Shown: piece after piece, positions 36,200 to 47,490 of the stretch
Position numbering within the stretch: position 1 is the stretch's first letter
Layout: every line of letters begins with the position of its first letter
Source of the DNA: Takakia lepidozioides
Lineage: Eukaryota > Streptophyta > Takakiopsida > Takakiales > Takakiaceae
Length of the DNA stretch: 64,000 nt
Assembly: GCA_030704615.1 (NCBI GenBank)
Contig: CM060731.1
Location: forward strand, 76,736,756 to 76,800,755
Direction: 5' to 3'
The notes under the pieces: generated by a model
Database searches by the model: none
Told to the model about the DNA's origin: nothing
What the model saw: only the letters and a program-made list of their open reading frames with translations
Program-made: the position numbers and the translations under genes

Positions 36200-37809
36200 A
36201 GGCGTCCATCCTCCCATTTTTGGAATACCATTTTCCACTTCTCCCACACTTCTTCCTCTAATAAAATGAGGACCATGGCCTCTTTCACAGAAATCTACTC
36301 CATGATAACATGGACAACTTGCATAAAATCCTGCGAGATGAACCATATTGTAAGGACTCATCTCTACCATGTTCGATGAGCATTTGAAGCAATTATTGAA
36401 GCATTTGAAAAAACATAAGGTCAGTGTTTTACTTCTTACCACCCATTGAGCGCTTTCCGAGTGGCAGTGGGAATCGTTATATTTTTTGGGTTTGTTTTGT
36501 AGCTCGTAAAATAATCTGCAATGTGCCACCTTCTCTGGAAATGTGATATCAAATTTTTGTGCCTTGTTCGGATTGTTTAGGAGTTTTGATATCTTCACTA
36601 GCCTCAAGACGTCATTTGACCAAATGATCTTGGCCAGCCAAGTGCTGTAGTATGTCTTCAACTCATCATTGTCAACCTCATGAATAAGCTCCTGTAACCA
36701 ACTCTATAATGTTAGATCATGGACTTCGAAACAAAGGCCGAAGTGGGTGACTCAAAGACTTTGGAGGGGGAGGGTAACCGTACCTTGGCAGCAATTATGG
36801 TGTGTTGCCCACCAATCACAAAGAATTTTGCATTCTTCACCTCGTCCCAAGACTGAGGTTTGTTGGCCCAAACTTGACTGTCATTAGTGGCATGTATTGG
36901 GGTAATGTAGACGGGATGCTTGGAATCGAGGACTCGGAGCTGGAACAATCTAGCCTTTACTTCATCCTTGTGCTTAATATTTAGTGGCCGATAAACCATT
37001 TGCCTCGGTGCTTGCTCCATGCTCAATATGGGAATATCATGGATTTTGTCAGACCCCAAATGGAAACAAATCCCCGTAAAATTTGTTGAGCTCTTTTTCC
37101 ATTTTCTCACATTTGTTTTTGTTGAAAATTTCACCAGGTTTTGGCTTCTTGTCGGTTTCAAATTCAGGGTCAAGTGGGGCTTTGGACTTCCTCTTTGACT
37201 TTGATGGTGTTTTTTCATCATCATCGTCTTCAATGGATGCTTCAGTGGTCGACTTTCTTTTTCGAGTGGCTTTTTTTTTCTTTTCAGTTGGTTCGGGCTC
37301 TTGCTCATCTCTTTTCTTCTCATTCTCTTTTCCTAGAATAAAGAGGCGTCCCTGAAATCTGGACCACTCCAAAGTGAAAGTAGACTCACTCGGAACTGTT
37401 CCATTGCGTGGGAACTTAAACCCAGATTCCAACAACCCAGCCATGAGGCTTTTGTCCACATTTGTCGTCTTTGACGCATACCCAATGGTCCGTCCTTTCT
37501 GGTCCTCCTCTTGAAGAAATACGACCACATACGGATTATCGACATCAGGCTGGATCTCCACACCCAAAACATGTGCGCATTCCATCTCCAAAGCCCCAGG
37601 CTCATCTTGTTCCGTATACATGAATCGAAAAACATGGGCCGGAGGATTTCCTCGCATGTTAATTCCCCAAGAGGACACTCTCTCTGATAGATAGAATATT
37701 GAGTTATGCTCGGTTTGATGTTCTGGAGACTGTTCATAAAATCCCCAGCGATGTCATAAGTCATGATGGGTTTGCTTGCATATGGACATTTTTTCTTGCA
37801 ACATATCAA
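36200..37809 (-). pseudogene. Gene with a ParB-like 'GQHT' signature, broken by a frameshift
   Basis: The minus strand codes for a protein with an N-terminal globular part (PPAHVFRFMYTEQD, then FQGRLFILGKENEKK) and a long basic-acidic linker (KKKKATRKRKSTTEAS). Next comes a conserved-looking core: DKIHDIPIL, APRQMVYRPLN, SKHPVYITPIH, then NAKFFVIGGQHTIIAAK. The last piece resembles the G-x-HR/HT signature of ParB/sulfiredoxin-fold proteins; this rests on a short motif only. An 80-nt intron (36783-36704, AAG|GTACGG to TATAG) holds a 22-bp palindrome and leads to ELIHEVDNDELKTYYSTWLA. A four-G run near 37055 shifts the frame by one base between FYGDLFPFG and SDKIHD. Function unknown. Confidence 0.45.
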
Positions 37810-37843
37810 ATAATTCTTTAAGCCACCAAGATTGAACTGAAGG

Positions 37844-38533
37844 ACTTCAAAACAAGGTCCGAAGTTGTTTCCATGTAATACAAATGGTGTGTATGAAAGT
37901 CCAACTAATGAAAGAAGAATGAAACACCGTAATAGACACAGGAGTTAGGGGAGATCAAATGAGTAAACCATCTGCAAATGTGAAATGGTCTTTATCACTA
38001 ATGATGTACTGGATGATGGCAACATGGGTGGTGGCTATGAGTATGGACTTTGTAACAGGGTCCGAAGTCCACCTCGTCAGAGATCTAACAGTAAAAATGT
38101 TATGTTTAAAGTTATTGCGGATATATATGGATGATCTCCAAGTCCATGTAAATATAAAAAATACAAATACTTAACATGAATAAGAACGAGGATTTATTAG
38201 ATGTATCATCTGGTGGGGACTTCGTAACAGGGTCCGAAGTCCAGACAACTCAATTAACGATTGCAGGACCACTACATTTAAATATACAAGAACATTTGAA
38301 TGCAATCTCTATAATATCTATATATAGACTGATATAGGGTTTGAGGTCCATCACAAAAGAGAGACATGTAAACATAGGATCTCAGGACCTCTATAAATAA
38401 ATAAATATAAATATTTAGTCTGACCAAATTGCACCAACTTATATATGAGTTTGCATTATGACATGGCAACTATTAATGATGGCAAGGTGGTGGTTCTGGT
38501 TCTCAGAATGGACTTCGTGACAGGGTCCGAAGT
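37844..38533 (+). repeat. Cluster of four 22-bp palindromes (ACTTCG-N10-CGAAGT)
   Basis: Copies at 37844-37865, 38047-38068, 38219-38240 and 38512-38533 share arms ACTTCG and CGAAGT and the loop TAACAGGGTC with small changes. The last three are also flanked by similar sequence (ATGG before, CCA after). They lie just upstream of the minus-strand genes, where a promoter would be expected. Confidence 0.8.
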
Positions 38534-38575
38534 CCACCGAGTCAGAGACCTGACTTGAAAATTTACTTCATTCCC

Positions 38576-38840
38576 ATATATATATATATATATATATATA
38601 TCACATTTTTTAAATAGAATAGAATTTTTTATGAATTTAATATGAATAATTATATATTATATATTATATATACACATAAACAATATATAATGCATATATA
38701 ATATATAATCTACATTATACATAACAGATAAAAATATAAAAATATGTATATATATATTTGATATTGATGTACATGATATAAGTATATATTGATATATATA
38801 TATATATAATGTTTTTAATACATTTATAAATATATAATTA
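38576..38840. repeat. (TA)n-rich low-complexity sequence
   Basis: A run of TATATA at 38577-38601 and further TATATA stretches up to 38812. No gene. Confidence 0.8.
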
Positions 38841-38851
38841 ACATTCTATTT

Positions 38852-39235
38852 AGAACTAATATGTGAGATCCCAATCCGAATGTTGAATGCCAATACCGAT
38901 TTGATATCTATATTTGAATCTAAATTCGATATCTAGATTTGTTCATGAATTCAGGGTTTCACGGTTTCAGACCAAATTCATGCCACATGTACTGAAACAC
39001 TGATCGTGTGCTAAATGCCACACCATTTCAGACCGTGTTAAGAACTAGTATGTGAGATCTCAATCCGAATGTTGAATGTGCTCCAAAAGCCACTGATATC
39101 TATGTTTCAATTTAAATTCGATATGTAGATTTGTTCATGAATTCAGGGTTTCAAGGTTTCAGACCAAATTCATGCCACAACATGTATATGAAACAGTGAT
39201 CGTGTGCTAAATGCCACACCGTTTCAGACCGTGTT
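38852..39235. repeat. Direct tandem duplication, about 190 bp twice
   Basis: Copy 1 starts at 38852 and copy 2 at 39041. Both contain TGTGAGATC, CAATCCGAATGTTGAATG, TTGTTCATGAATTCAGGG and GATCGTGTGCTAAATGCC. Differences are a few percent plus a short indel. Confidence 0.85.
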
Positions 39236-39782
39236 ATGATACATAAAGAATTAACAAACATGAATCATGTATTTGTTCTGCAAGAGATGTTGTATTTGCT
39301 TAGACCATCCGCACGGTGTTCACAAACGTAGATATCTGTGAATATTATTTGTATATGACATCACCAATGTTGGTGTTCAATGATGGAGAAAGAGCCCCAG
39401 GGTATTTGACAAAGAAAAAGAGATTCTGAAGAGAAAGAGGATTGAGAGAGGGAGAGAGAGAGATAGCACGAACCTAAGCTGAAAATCGTTAAAAAAAATT
39501 ATAAACAAAGAATTTCTCACCTACTGGAGCTACTGGAGCCCGTCATGCTTGCGGGCTGGTCCCCGCTCCTCCCTACTCGCAGCTACGTCTGCTGGGGTTC
39601 CTAAAACCAAACTTACCCTCCCAAGTACGTTGTAAACACCTAGTCCAAGAAATACCAAATCGTTATAGCCAAATCGTGACATTTACAGGAAGAGTCATAG
39701 CCCGCAGTTGCTTTGAGGTTGATGGCTATGGTTGTTGGCCATGGGCTGCTGCTCTTCTAAGACCAAGGTGAACCTCTCAATA
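39236..39782. other. Left flank of gypsy element B, no gene
   Basis: No coding signal. A GAGAGAGG-rich stretch lies near 39430-39465. Confidence 0.4.
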
Positions 39783-40344
39783 TGTCGCGCACCTCACTTC
39801 GATAAGCTCCCCTTCAAGTCATAGTTACTCGCTTTGATGCGCGCGCCTAACTCCCAACCTGGCTGCCGGGCCAACTTGGAGCTTCGGTTGCTCACCGAGG
39901 CATAACGGTCCCCCTTTGATCTCTCAAAGAATCCTCCACCGATTTGGGCCCAGCGGGAATTCCCTTTGGTAGTTGGCAGTCCGGAACAGCTCCCCACTTT
40001 TTGGTCGCTTTCCGGTTCGCTCGCTTACTCACTAGTTTTTGGTCACCAATGGGTTGCACCGTTCTCGGGGTTACTACTCCCTATATATACTTCTGTAGCT
40101 GTCCGCGGGGGTTTCACAACCAGCCATGCCATTTTATGGCGAACCACCACGAAAACCCTCGACTCCCGGTGATGAGTCGCGGTGAGTCTTGGCCCACTCA
40201 CCACGGCCCCTATGGACCGTGATGAGTCCCAAGACTCCCCACTACTCCCACCACGAGGTCTCCGCCCCCATGGTGAGTCCTATGCCACCCCCATTAAGTC
40301 CCGCTAAGCTACCACCACCCCTTTGTGAAGCCACCCCCACCGCA
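39783..40344 (-). repeat. 3' LTR of gypsy element B
   Basis: It begins (plus strand) TGTCGCGCACCTCACTT and ends CCCCCACCGCA. It is near identical to 46004-46566. Confidence 0.92.
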
Positions 40345-41409
40345 TCCCCCTAGTGAGCACCTCCGCCTCCTTGAGTGCTTTGGGTACTCAAGGGTGCTTC
40401 AGCCCCCCGTACCTATCGCTGCCACTACCCCCACCACAGGGGCAGCCCCTCATGTGTCCTGACCCCCCTGCCCTCAAGGCAAAGGGCCGCGACACACACC
40501 CCTACCAACAGGGAGTCGATGTCCTCATCGACTTGTCCATTTTGTAGAAACGAACATCCAAGTTGTGGCGTCCCACATCAAGGAGTTTGTTTCCGTACCA
40601 TGGCGTCCCATGGCAAAGAACCAAAACCCACACTTGACTCTACTCTCCACTAGCTAGTTCGGCCGACTTCCTCCAAGTCTCGGCCAGGGGTGGAGCCTCT
40701 CAAGCTCCTCCCAGTGCACTCTTCTTGGCCTACTTCAAGGCCAAGGAACGATCCTCCTCGAGGATCGAATCGCCTTACTGCATAACATTGCTTGCGATCG
40801 CTCATGATGCCGCCTTTGGCATCACCTTGCGCAAGGGTTCACCTCGAACCCCCTTTGACTAGGAAGATAACCTTGAACCAACCGTGCGCCCCAATCACTA
40901 CAATTGGGTCCGTCTTGGAATGCTGGCCTAAGGTACGGGAACACGTCGAAGCCGCACTACGACTTCGTCCCGAGGCTACACGATTATAGTACGTGAACGG
41001 AAGTACGTAGTTTCCGCGTTAGCCCGCACTACAAGGCAACCACCTCGGTAGCGCAGTTATAGTACGCGCACGCGCCAGGTGCGCACTAGCACGTGAACTC
41101 CCAAAGAAGGCGCATGTTTCCTTGCCCCTTGGATGGGAGTCACCCGATTTCGGCACTGCGTAAACACACGATTAACCCAATTTACCTCTCCCACTTTTGT
41201 AAGCTAGCATGCATTCTACACACTAGCCAACCACACCATGCATCACCATTCCAAACAAAATAGGACGCACAACATTTGGAACCCATTTCCGTTATAACAA
41301 ATTTTTGTACAATACAAGTTTTTGCAATCGGATTCCTGAGCTAGCTAAGCCGGGCTAAGCATGCATTTCCTCCCCCACGCTCCAAGGTTGATGTCCCCAT
41401 CAATGCTTC
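40345..41409. other. 3' untranslated part of gypsy element B, with polypurine tract
   Basis: The minus strand shows CTCACTAGGGGGA directly before the LTR, a polypurine tract of the kind that primes plus-strand synthesis. The remaining 1 kb to the chromodomain stop shows no gene I recognise. Confidence 0.55.
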
Positions 41410-42690
41410 TTCCGCTTTTGAGGTCGCCCTTCGAAAACTGCAACCGCCTCGGATGCGTTTCCCATTTCTGAGGCACGCACCCAAGATGCCTCCACATAAT
41501 GATAGCCCTTCCATTTGACGAGATACTCCGTTTCTCAGTTCTTGAACCTCCTCGACTTAAGTACTGCCTCCACCTCGTACTCAGGTTCATTTTCATGATC
41601 CAACAGCACAGGTGGCGGACGCAACACTTGATGCCGATTCGGACGCGCTTCATCTTTGAAGTAAGGCTTCAAAAGGGAGACGTGGAATACTGGATGCACC
41701 TTGCTGTTTACCGGCAGCTCCAATTCATACACATCCTCATTCATAACCTTCCGGATGCGAAAGGGTCCCGCATACGGAGATACGAACTTTGGACTCACTT
41801 CCGGAGGTAATCGGAAATTCTTGATGTTCAACCAGACCTCCGTGCCTGCCTCAAACTTCACTTCCCTCCGCTTCCGATTCGCCTGCCTTTCATACCATTT
41901 CCTAGCTTCGACAATGTTGTACTTTGCGAGCTTCAACAAACGCTCGCATTCTTCCAGTACCGCCGCTACTACCGGTTCCTCAACGTCCTGGGTGGCCCAA
42001 CTTGTCGGCACCAGAGGTGCTTTTCCATAGACCAATACGAAAGGGGAAACTCCCGTTGCGGAGTGTTCTGTGTTATTATAACATAACTCTGTTGCGTCTA
42101 AGTGTTCCACCCAGTCTGTTTGGTCTGCCGACACGTAATTCCGCAAGATCTGCTTCACTACAGAATTCACTCTTTCTGTTTGGCCGTCGGTCGTAGGTCG
42201 GAAGGCGGTGCTCATCTTCAGCCTCGTCCCCATCTTCTTCCAAAGTGCCCTCCAAAATTTACTCGTAAACTTTGGATCGCGGTCCGAGACAATATCCTTC
42301 GGGACTCCATGATGCTTTAAGACGTGGGCGAAGTAAAGTCGCCCTGTTTCCTGCGCCGTTGCCGTCTCCTTGGTGGGGATGAAATGACCCATTTTACTGA
42401 ACCTATCCACCACCACCATGATTGCATTGAATCCTTTTGACAGCGGCATAGCAATCATGAAATCCATCGAGACGCTTTCCTAAGTCCCCTCTGGAATCGG
42501 CAAGGGTTGTAACAGCCCCGCTTGCTTTTTGTATTCGCTCCGGTTTTGTTGGCATGTGGTGCATGTCTTGACATACTCCTCTGCCTCCTCCCTCAGTTTG
42601 GGCCAGAAATACTCTTTCTTCAAGAGTGCCGCAGTGCGCTTGGCTCCGCCGTGGCCCGCAAGCGGGCTATCATGGCATTATTTCAAGAGG
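41410..42690 (-). pseudogene. Integrase and chromodomain of gypsy element B (broken)
   Basis: The minus strand carries the H2C2 zinc region (KEYFWPKLREE, TCTTCQQNRSEYKKQ), the integrase core (SMDFMIAMPLSK, VVVDRFSKMGHFIP, VSDRDPKFTSKFW, TTDGQTERVNS) and the C-terminal domain. A chromodomain end (VKWKGYHYVEASWV) reads in a shifted frame after 41540. The core frame is 42467-41535. A TAA near 42677 and a TAG near 42480, probably once TGG, separate the zinc region from its neighbours. Chromodomains in this position steer integration to marked chromatin. Confidence 0.9.
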
Positions 42691-44051
42691 CTATCTCTGA
42701 TCCCTCCCTTCGGCACGTAGAGACGCTTTTGCTTATACCAGAGCAGTCCATTTTGCAAGTGGAACTGCGATTTAACCCCCATCCTCAAGTCCTGCATCAC
42801 GGACTTCGCCAGCTCATCCTTCCGGCAAGCCTTCTGGATCTTCCTTTGGAGCGCCGTCTCGCCCTTGTACACCAACAAGAGCTGCTGCTTTCTACTTAAA
42901 GCATCGGCCACCACGTTGTCTCGTCCCGGTTTGTACTGGATATCCACGTCGAACACCGCCAAAGTATCTTGCCACCTAAGTTGTTTTGGGGACAACTTGG
43001 GCTGCGTGGCAAAATACTTCACCGTGACATTGTCCGTGAACACCTTCACTGGGTTGGAACCAACATAGTGGCGCCAAAGCTCAAGACAGTGCACCACCGC
43101 CTTCATCTCTTTCTCGTGCGTCGGCCACCGTCGCTCCACTTCATTCAGTTTCTTACTTTCGTAAGCCACTGGACGTCCATCTTGCATCAGTACACCCCCA
43201 ATCGCGAAGTCCGACGCATCTGTATGTATCTCGAACGGACGATCCAACTCCGGGATTTTCAAGACTGGAGCTTCCGCCATCCGCTGCTTCAATTCAGCAA
43301 AAGCTTGGCCACAAAAGGTGTTCCATGCCCAGACTTTGGATTTATACAGAAGGTCTGACAGCGGCCCCGCGATCTTGGCAAAAAATTTCACATACTTCCG
43401 GTAATAGGAGGCGAGTCCTAGGAAGGATCGCACTCCCGGGACCGAAGTCGGAGGCTCCCAGTCCAAGATTGCCCTCACCTTCCTGTCATCCATTCTAATC
43501 CTATCCTGTGTAATCACATGCCCCAGGAACTCCACTTTTGTGACCCCGAATTCGCACTTTGAAGCTTTGGCATACAACTTCCCTTCTCGCAATTTTTGGA
43601 ACACCCTTTTCAGGTGTTCCAGGTGCTCCTCCTTTGTTTTCAAGTACACCAAGATGTCGTCGATGTACACGATCACAAAGTCATCCAACCACTCCTGAAA
43701 AAGGTTGTTCATCAGCGTGCTAAATGTCGCTGGTGCATTGGTGAGCCCAAAAGGCATATTCAAGAACTCATATGAACCATACCTTGTCCTGCACGCGGTC
43801 TTCTCCTCATCTCCTTCCGCCACCCGAATTTGATGATAGCCGGAGCGCAAGTCGATCCGGCTGAAATACTTCGCTCTTGCCAACCGATCGAAGAGGTCGT
43901 CGATCCTTGGCAAAGGGTACCGGTTTTTGATAGTCACCTTATTCAGAGCCCTGTAATCGACACACATCCGCAGCGTCCCATCCTTTTTATCTGCAAATAG
44001 TACCGGGGCTCCGTAAGGTGACTTACTCGGCCGGACGTACCCCTTTGACAT
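42678..44051 (-). pseudogene. Reverse transcriptase-RNase H of gypsy element B
   Basis: One open frame of about 457 residues. RT motifs are [39 protein letters not shown], and the catalytic [11 protein letters not shown]. RNase H motifs are [29 protein letters not shown] and [11 protein letters not shown]. It ends at a stop just before the integrase zinc region. The upstream part lies in another frame (44380-44072, up to APYRLSHRE), so a one-base change near 44080 splits pol. Confidence 0.93.
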
Positions 44052-44418
44052 TAGATCTTTGAGCTGAGTCTTCAGCTCGACAACTCTCTGTGGCTCAACC
44101 GGTAGGGCGCCTTGGCAGGCGGTTCCGATCCCGGTATCACCTCAATCTTGTGGTCAACTCCTCTTCGCGGTGGCAAACCGCTCGGTAAATCCTCCGGCAT
44201 CACATCCTGGTATTTCTCCAAAATCCCCTTGATCCAATCTGGGCTCGGCTCCCCATTGCCTTCTCCCTTCACTTCTCTAATGTAGAGCAAAAACTGGGGC
44301 TCGTGTGCCTCCTCCATGGCCCACTCCCTTGCTGACAGAAGGTTTATTCGCCCTCCCACGGGTTTGGGCATTTCCGACACTCGTAAGACCTCGCCACCAT
44401 TCCCACATGGCAGCGTGA

Positions 44419-45948
44419 CTACTCTCTTGCGTCTATGACCGCTCCGGATTTGCTCAAAAAGGTCATCCCCAAAATGAGATCCACTCCATCGATCTCGCAG
44501 ATGGTGAAGTTCTCACGTCCCTCCCAACTCCCCAGTTGAAGAGGAACATCAAACGCCAACCTTGTCGCCAATTGCGGTTCTCCTTTGGCAGAACGCACCT
44601 CAATAGAGGCCCCCATGTCACTTGTCGGGAGTCCTAGCTTTTGTGCCATTGCCGGTGTCATGAAGGAGTGCGACGCTCCTGTGTCCACCAACAACGACAC
44701 GTTAGTTCCGGATATTATCCCATCCACGAACAATAACTGACTCCCTTTACGTAAGGCGCCAGTTTCCTGATACAACTCACAAGAAAATTTGCCTACCTTG
44801 CAAGTCCTGGCGACCACCGCTTCCACCAAGCGACTGATGGTATCTTCCGACAGCTCTGTGGTCGCCCGAGTCATGTTCAATTGTCGGGGCTTCGTGCACT
44901 TCTTGGCCATGTGCCCGGGCTCCCCGCAATTGAAACACACTCCATCAAAGGTTGCCTTCTGTCCGCCATAGGCCGCTCCACCCGCTTTTCCTTTCGAAGC
45001 ACCGGGTGCCGCCTTGACTTGTGATGGCCCTCCCTTCGATTTCCACGTGCCATTGTCGCCGCGTGGCCTATCCCACTTCTTTTCCGGTCGGAAGGAGTCA
45101 CCTTCCCGCCGGGTCTTCTTGTGGTTCAGCTCCGTACGGCCTTGTCTTTCACCCCTAGAGACATCCGAGAAACATTCAGCCCTCTCAATTGCCTCGTTCA
45201 AAGTCTTAGGTGGCTTCTCCTCCAACTTCCGCCTGGCCCATGGGGCCAGTCCCGCCACAAAGTTGAAGACCATTGCCGGTTCTGTCATGTCCGCGACTTC
45301 GAGCAAAAGCACATTGAAAGCCTGGATATATCCCCGAATGTCATCTGTTTGCTTCAAATTCCTCATCCTTTCCCGGGCAAGCCAGAACGCGTTGAGGGGC
45401 ACAAACTGTCTCTTCATCAATTCCTTGAACCCACTCCAGTTCAAGGTTTCCGGGCTTGGACCTCGGTCGTGAAGGCGTTTCTGCCACCATTGTTGAGCAT
45501 AGCCCCTCAAATAGGTGGGAACCACTTCCACCCGATCCTCGTCACTCAACTTGGCCGCCCGGAAGTACTGCTCTAGCTCCAGGAGCCAGGTGTTGAGTGC
45601 CTTCCGATTTCGGACGCCCTCGAAGGTGCCGGGTTCCTTAGGCTTCACCTTAAGCTTTGCCTTAGTGGAAGTGGCATTAGCCGCCTTCAACACGTCTTTC
45701 AGCGTCCCGCCAAACTGCGCCAACAACCCTTCCCAAAAGGCTGCCGGCATGGGAGGCATCTGTTGGTCGGTTGGAGCTCTCAGGGATTCCTCAGGCTCCG
45801 ACTCCTCCCGCTCTTGAGCGGCCTCGTTTTCGGAAACATGCATCGCTTCCTCAAACGGCCGCCTGGGTGACACGTCGCCCCCATCGGGCTCACCAGGATC
45901 ATCATCTTTTGGGCCGTTCCGCTTTCGCTTTGGCTTGCCCGACCCCAT
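44419..45948 (-). CDS. Gag-protease of gypsy element B
   Basis: The ATG at 45948 opens MGSGKPKRKRNGPKDDD. A capsid-like part follows (NTWLLELEQYFRAAKLSDED, QQWWQKRLHDRG), then a CCHC knuckle CFNCGEPGHMAKKC and the aspartic protease site LLVDTGASHSF with LILGMTFL. The frame ends at a TAG (44419). The sequence after it continues in another frame as RVVTLPCGNGGEV, so a small indel near 44420 uncouples gag-protease from reverse transcriptase. Confidence 0.92.
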   Translation of the reverse strand: MGSGKPKRKRNGPKDDDPGEPDGGDVSPRRPFEEAMHVSENEAAQEREESEPEESLRAPTDQQMPPMPAAFWEGLLAQFGGTLKDVLKAANATSTKAKLKVKPKEPGTFEGVRNRKALNTWLLELEQYFRAAKLSDEDRVEVVPTYLRGYAQQWWQKRLHDRGPSPETLNWSGFKELMKRQFVPLNAFWLARERMRNLKQTDDIRGYIQAFNVLLLEVADMTEPAMVFNFVAGLAPWARRKLEEKPPKTLNEAIERAECFSDVSRGERQGRTELNHKKTRREGDSFRPEKKWDRPRGDNGTWKSKGGPSQVKAAPGASKGKAGGAAYGGQKATFDGVCFNCGEPGHMAKKCTKPRQLNMTRATTELSEDTISRLVEAVVARTCKVGKFSCELYQETGALRKGSQLLFVDGIISGTNVSLLVDTGASHSFMTPAMAQKLGLPTSDMGASIEVRSAKGEPQLATRLAFDVPLQLGSWEGRENFTICEIDGVDLILGMTFLSKSGAVIDARE

Positions 45949-45987
45949 GATGAGGCCAATCCCAAGGACGATCACGTACTGAACTCT

Positions 45988-46003
45988 AAGCTCTGATACC
46001 AAG
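45988..46003 (-). promoter_or_regulatory. Primer-binding site (initiator tRNA-Met) of gypsy element B
   Basis: Next to the 5' LTR the minus strand reads CTTGGTATCAGAGC; TGGTATCAGAGC is the usual complement of the plant initiator tRNA-Met 3' end. Confidence 0.85.
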
Positions 46004-46566
46004 TGTCGCGCACCTCACTTTGGTAAGCTCCCCTTCAAGTCATAGTTACTTGCTTTGATGCGCGCGCCTAACTCCCAACCTGGCCGCCGGGCCAACTTGG
46101 AGCTTCGGCTGCTCACCGGGGCATAACGGTCCCCCTTTGATCTCTCAAAGAACCCTCCACCAATTTGGGCCCAGCGGGAATTCCCTTTGGTAGTTGGCAG
46201 TCCGGAACAGCTCCCCACTCTTTGGTCGCTTTCCGGCTCGCTCGCTTACTCACTAGTTTTTGGTCACCAACGGGCTTGCACCGTTCTCGGGGTTACTACT
46301 CCCTATATATACTTCTGTAGCTGTCCGCGTGGGTTTCACAACCAGCCATGCCATTTTATGGCGAACCACCACGAAAACCCTCGACTCTCGGTGATGAGTC
46401 GCGGTGAGTCTTGGCCCACTCACCACGGCCCCTATGGACCGTGATGAGTCCCAAGACTCCCCATGACTCCCACCACGAGGTCTCCGCCCCCATGGTGAGT
46501 CCTATGCCACCCCCACTAAGTCCCGCTAAGCTACCACCACCCCTTTGTGAAGCCACCCCCACCGCA
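46004..46566 (-). repeat. 5' LTR of gypsy element B
   Basis: Near identical to 39783-40344, same orientation, bounded by TG...CA. Confidence 0.92.
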
Positions 46567-46773
46567 TCCCTGGATCATGACCTGAAACAAAATTTCTCTC
46601 TAACGCTAATCCTCCACCCTATAAATCTCTCTAACACTAATACTCCAGACTTGCCTTGCAAATCTAAGGTACTATCCTTGCTCACAAAGATTCTACGCTC
46701 ACATTTCGCTCGCTCCACGCTCTCACTGTCTCCCTCACACACCCCGATCGAGCAGCCTGGCTGAAAACAAAAA

Positions 46774-46832
<59 letters not shown>

Positions 46833-47490
46833 CTCTCTTTCACGATATAGACTTGGCAAATCGCTCCTCTTCCTCACCGTCGGATCTGAGTCAGATCCGA
46901 CAGTTGTGGCGTTTTTCCTTGGATGGAAAGAATGGATGTAGGGTGGATAGTCCATCCATCCAAATCCATAACTAGCTACTTTGGGGGCCTTGCAAAATCC
47001 ATTATGGCGGGTAAGCGGCGCCTCCAAAAACACATTATGGGTCCATTAATGTGAGAATAAAGTGCAGATCTTGTCCCCCCCCCGTGGTTTGGGGCTCAAT
47101 TCCTCTTGGCATGCACTCAATGGATATTCAACGATCGGGATCGTGCAGATTAAGAGGATAAAAAATGGACCTCCACACATCCGCGGATTTTGATTGGGCC
47201 GTCATCTATACATGGCAGAATTCATCCATCATGACCAGTATTTCATCCAGGTTATGGTGAAGTAATCACCATTTTGACCTTGATTAGTTGGATTAGTTCG
47301 ATAAATTCGATCCCCATTAGGCTAGATAAATTTGATTAAATGTGGTATATGCATAAAGATCATATTCTCAAATTCATTTTATTTTCTTCTTTGAAAACAA
47401 AAAGACGGAGTGGCAGCTCAAAATTGAGACTATTTACAAGGGGCGGGGGAAGAATGGGAGGGGATAAAATTGACCCTTAGTGACCGATCA
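46567..47490. other. Non-coding right flank of gypsy element B, with a long (AG)n run
   Basis: A pure AG dinucleotide run spans about 46776-46830 and is followed by CTCTCTCT. Open frames across it are artefacts. No gene is seen in the rest. Confidence 0.6.

Larger units (their letters stand above)
39783..46566 (-). mobile_element. Ty3/gypsy chromovirus B, nearly full length, nested in the 26.4-kb element
   Basis: Two direct LTRs of about 562 bp (39783-40344 and 46004-46566) flank gag, protease, reverse transcriptase, RNase H, integrase and chromodomain in that order on the minus strand. The LTRs are bounded by TG...CA. A primer site for initiator tRNA-Met follows the 5' LTR, and a polypurine tract precedes the 3' LTR. 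The LTRs differ by a few percent by eye, so the insertion is not fresh. The 5-bp flanks (CAATA left, TCCCT right) do not match. Frameshifts and stops in pol make this copy non-autonomous. Confidence 0.95.

Noticed and set aside
28645-37809. Insertion derived from a giant DNA virus
   Set aside because: HAD phosphatase and ParB-like motifs occur in such viruses, but the genes here have spliceosomal introns and the block has matched terminal repeats, which fits a transposon better.
40353-40653. Pro/Ser-rich reading frames in the 3' part of gypsy element B
   Set aside because: They follow C-rich composition, have no match and lie antisense to pol in the untranslated part.
46575-47033. 152-residue reading frame with a long Ser-Leu run
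   Set aside because: The run is the translation of the AG microsatellite.
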